Source of the DNA: Bacillota bacterium
GTDB taxonomy: Bacteria; Bacillota; Negativicutes; CTSoil-072
Direction of reading: 5' to 3'
Length of the DNA stretch: 64,000 nt
Assembly: GCA_017889545.1 (NCBI GenBank)
Contig: JAGFZV010000020.1
Span: 22,214-86,213, forward strand
Positions 63,049 through 64,000 of the stretch are shown one piece after another. The notes below the pieces were generated by a model. It saw nothing but the letters and a program-made list of their open reading frames with translations, did not search any database and had not been told where the DNA came from. The position numbers were made by a program, and so were the translations under genes. The first letter of the stretch is position 1, and each line of letters starts with the position of its first letter.

Positions 63049-63408
63049 ATGAAAATTGCGTTACCGTCTCGTCAAAACATGATTGATGGCCACTTCGGCC
63101 ATTGTGAGTATTTCACTGTATTCACTATCAATGATAGCAAAGAAATCATCAGCCAGGAAACCGTTGCCTCACCGGCCGGTTGCGGCTGCAAATCCAATAT
63201 CGCCTACGTACTTGCCGATATGGGCGTAAGTCTCCTGATCGCCGGCAATATGGGCGAAGGCGCCGTGAATGTGCTGCAAAATGTCGGCATAAATGTATTG
63301 CGCGGCTGCTCAGGCGATGTAAAAGAAACAACGCTTAAGTGGCTGGAAGGATCACTGACCGATTCCGGCGATACCTGTCATGAACACGAGCACGGCTGCC
63401 ACCATTAA
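63049..63408 (+). CDS. Dinitrogenase iron-molybdenum cofactor (NifX/NifB-type) family protein
   Basis: 119 residues. MKIALPSRQNMIDGHFGHCEYF and AGNMGEGAVNVLQNVGI are typical of the NifX/NifB C-terminal fold that holds Fe-S precursor clusters. A CGCKSN motif and a His/Cys tail (CHEHEHGCHH) suggest metal binding. No nitrogenase genes are present, so it is probably a general metal-cluster carrier. GGAGGG precedes the ATG. Confidence 0.92.
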   Translation: MKIALPSRQNMIDGHFGHCEYFTVFTINDSKEIISQETVASPAGCGCKSNIAYVLADMGVSLLIAGNMGEGAVNVLQNVGINVLRGCSGDVKETTLKWLEGSLTDSGDTCHEHEHGCHH

Positions 63409-63423
63409 AAATTGCTTACTGCC

Positions 63424-63469
63424 AAAAGCAGCGTGTATAAGTTTAAAAACTTATACACGCTGCTTTTTA
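63424..63469 (+). terminator. Terminator after the NifX-like gene
   Basis: AAAGCAGCGTGTATAAGTTT and complement form a 20-bp stem followed by a T run. Confidence 0.9.
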
Positions 63470-63497
63470 TTGAAGAAGGAAAAAGAACACCTTATCT

Positions 63498-63764
63498 TCA
63501 CCTTTCTCGAACCGGCAGCAAATCAATTAAAAAATATATGCCTTGTATCTCCGCAAGAGTTTGTGTTACTTCTTTTTCTGTAACATTCGGATGAGCAAAA
63601 CTAAAATGCAAAGTAAGCTTTGTTTTCATTGCGGCGTCAAGAATGGAATCACAATATTCAAAGCCATCTATCTTTGCCTGAAAATGTTCTCTTATTTTTT
63701 TCATCACTTCTTCTGGTGTTTTGTTATTTGCAATACGAACCGAGGATTTGAATTTTGCGTTCAT
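63498..63764 (-). CDS. Small protein of unknown function
   Basis: 88 residues, soluble, no recognised domain. A very strong GGAGGGAGAG precedes the ATG, so it is likely translated. A predicted beta-alpha pattern (SSVRIANNKTPEEVMKKIREHF; KLTLHFSFAHPNVTEKEV) could be a small ferredoxin-like fold. It converges on the NifX-like gene. Confidence 0.6.
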   Translation of the reverse strand: MNAKFKSSVRIANNKTPEEVMKKIREHFQAKIDGFEYCDSILDAAMKTKLTLHFSFAHPNVTEKEVTQTLAEIQGIYFLIDLLPVRER

Positions 63765-63898
63765 ACTCTCTCCCTCCTCTAGCCAAGTTCTTTTAGATCC
63801 AGATTATTAATATAATTATATACTCTCCATACATAGATTGTAAATTTATTTTTCAGAAAAATCAGACTATATTCAGCGTATTGTCAGCGCTTGGGTAA

Positions 63899-63944
63899 TG
63901 CAAGAAGTGCCCAGACAGAACAATCTGCCTGAGCACTTCTTGCA
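63899..63944. repeat. Hairpin near the right edge
   Basis: TGCAAGAAGTGC and GCACTTCTTGCA pair, with AGACAGA/TCTGCCT inside. No T run follows on either strand. It may mark the end of a minus-strand gene that begins beyond the window; no gene can be read in 63945-64000. Confidence 0.6.
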
Positions 63945-64000
63945 TTGAAATATATGTTCCCTTTTTGATCGAGTATTCCTTTACCGACCTTAAGCTTACC

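Noticed and set aside
63049..63408. Evidence for nitrogen fixation
   Set aside because: NifX/NifB-type single-domain proteins are widespread in anaerobes; no nif structural genes are seen.
63945..64000. 3' end of a further minus-strand gene
   Set aside because: Two frames are open but too short to support a call, and the hairpin at 63899-63944 lies in both.

Overview
The window reads as chromosomal DNA of an anaerobic, low-to-moderate GC Bacillota. The gene set (Rex, a T-box leader, two sigma-54 activators with matching -24/-12 promoters, an [FeFe]-hydrogenase-like sensor with a SpoIIE phosphatase, several Fe-S proteins, no respiratory genes) suggests a Sporomusa-like member of the Negativicutes. 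That placement is an inference from gene content. No rRNA, tRNA or CRISPR array was seen.

Layout. 1-0.5 kb: 3' end of an L,D-transpeptidase. 0.6-9.5 kb: minus-strand genes for a BKACE enzyme and a NeuD-like acyltransferase, a repeat/transposase remnant, then an operon of Na+/solute symporter, OsmC, lipoyl carrier (GcvH-like) and dihydrolipoamide dehydrogenase behind a sigma-54 promoter, with a CBS-PAS-AAA sigma-54 activator next to it. 9.5-10.1 kb: repeat-rich gap. 10.1-18 kb: a sigma-54-driven operon for 2,3-diaminopropionate / N-acyl-D-amino acid use (DpaL, YgeY-like hydrolase, D-aminoacylase, RidA, MFS carrier) and its activator. 18-19 kb: a RAYT transposase bracketed by REP palindromes. 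19-30 kb: mixed genes (DUF1904, DbpA-type helicase, CCA-adding-enzyme homologue, Rex, Fe-S proteins with an HxlR regulator, an Old Yellow Enzyme with a PadR regulator, an HpaI aldolase).

30-46.6 kb is the most unusual region. It holds two copies of a module made of an AP-superfamily phosphodiesterase, a small thioredoxin with two CxxC motifs and a thioredoxin-reductase-like flavoprotein fused to a cysteine-free thioredoxin domain. One copy is linked to an MFS carrier, the other to an SLC13-type carrier and a pyridoxal kinase. The modules are flanked by two paralogous Crp/Fnr regulators and by two members of a protein family I do not recognise. Two promoters share an almost identical block with a candidate activator site centred near -41. 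The system looks like regulated uptake and hydrolysis of an organic anion ester coupled to thiol redox chemistry; the substrate is unknown.

46.7-55.3 kb: small membrane protein, MBL-fold hydrolase, hydrogenase-like sensor plus SpoIIE phosphatase, T-box-controlled branched-chain aminotransferase, MFS carrier and a second aminotransferase. 55.4-61.5 kb: a tight minus-strand operon (GH130 phosphorylase, GT4 glycosyltransferase, alpha/alpha-barrel protein, ManC, phosphomannomutase) that probably makes and recycles a mannose glycan. A structured RNA with its own promoter lies just upstream, and a second copy lies at 19.8 kb. 61.9-64 kb: CarD-like regulator, DUF134 protein divergent from a NifX/NifB-type protein, and a small orphan gene.
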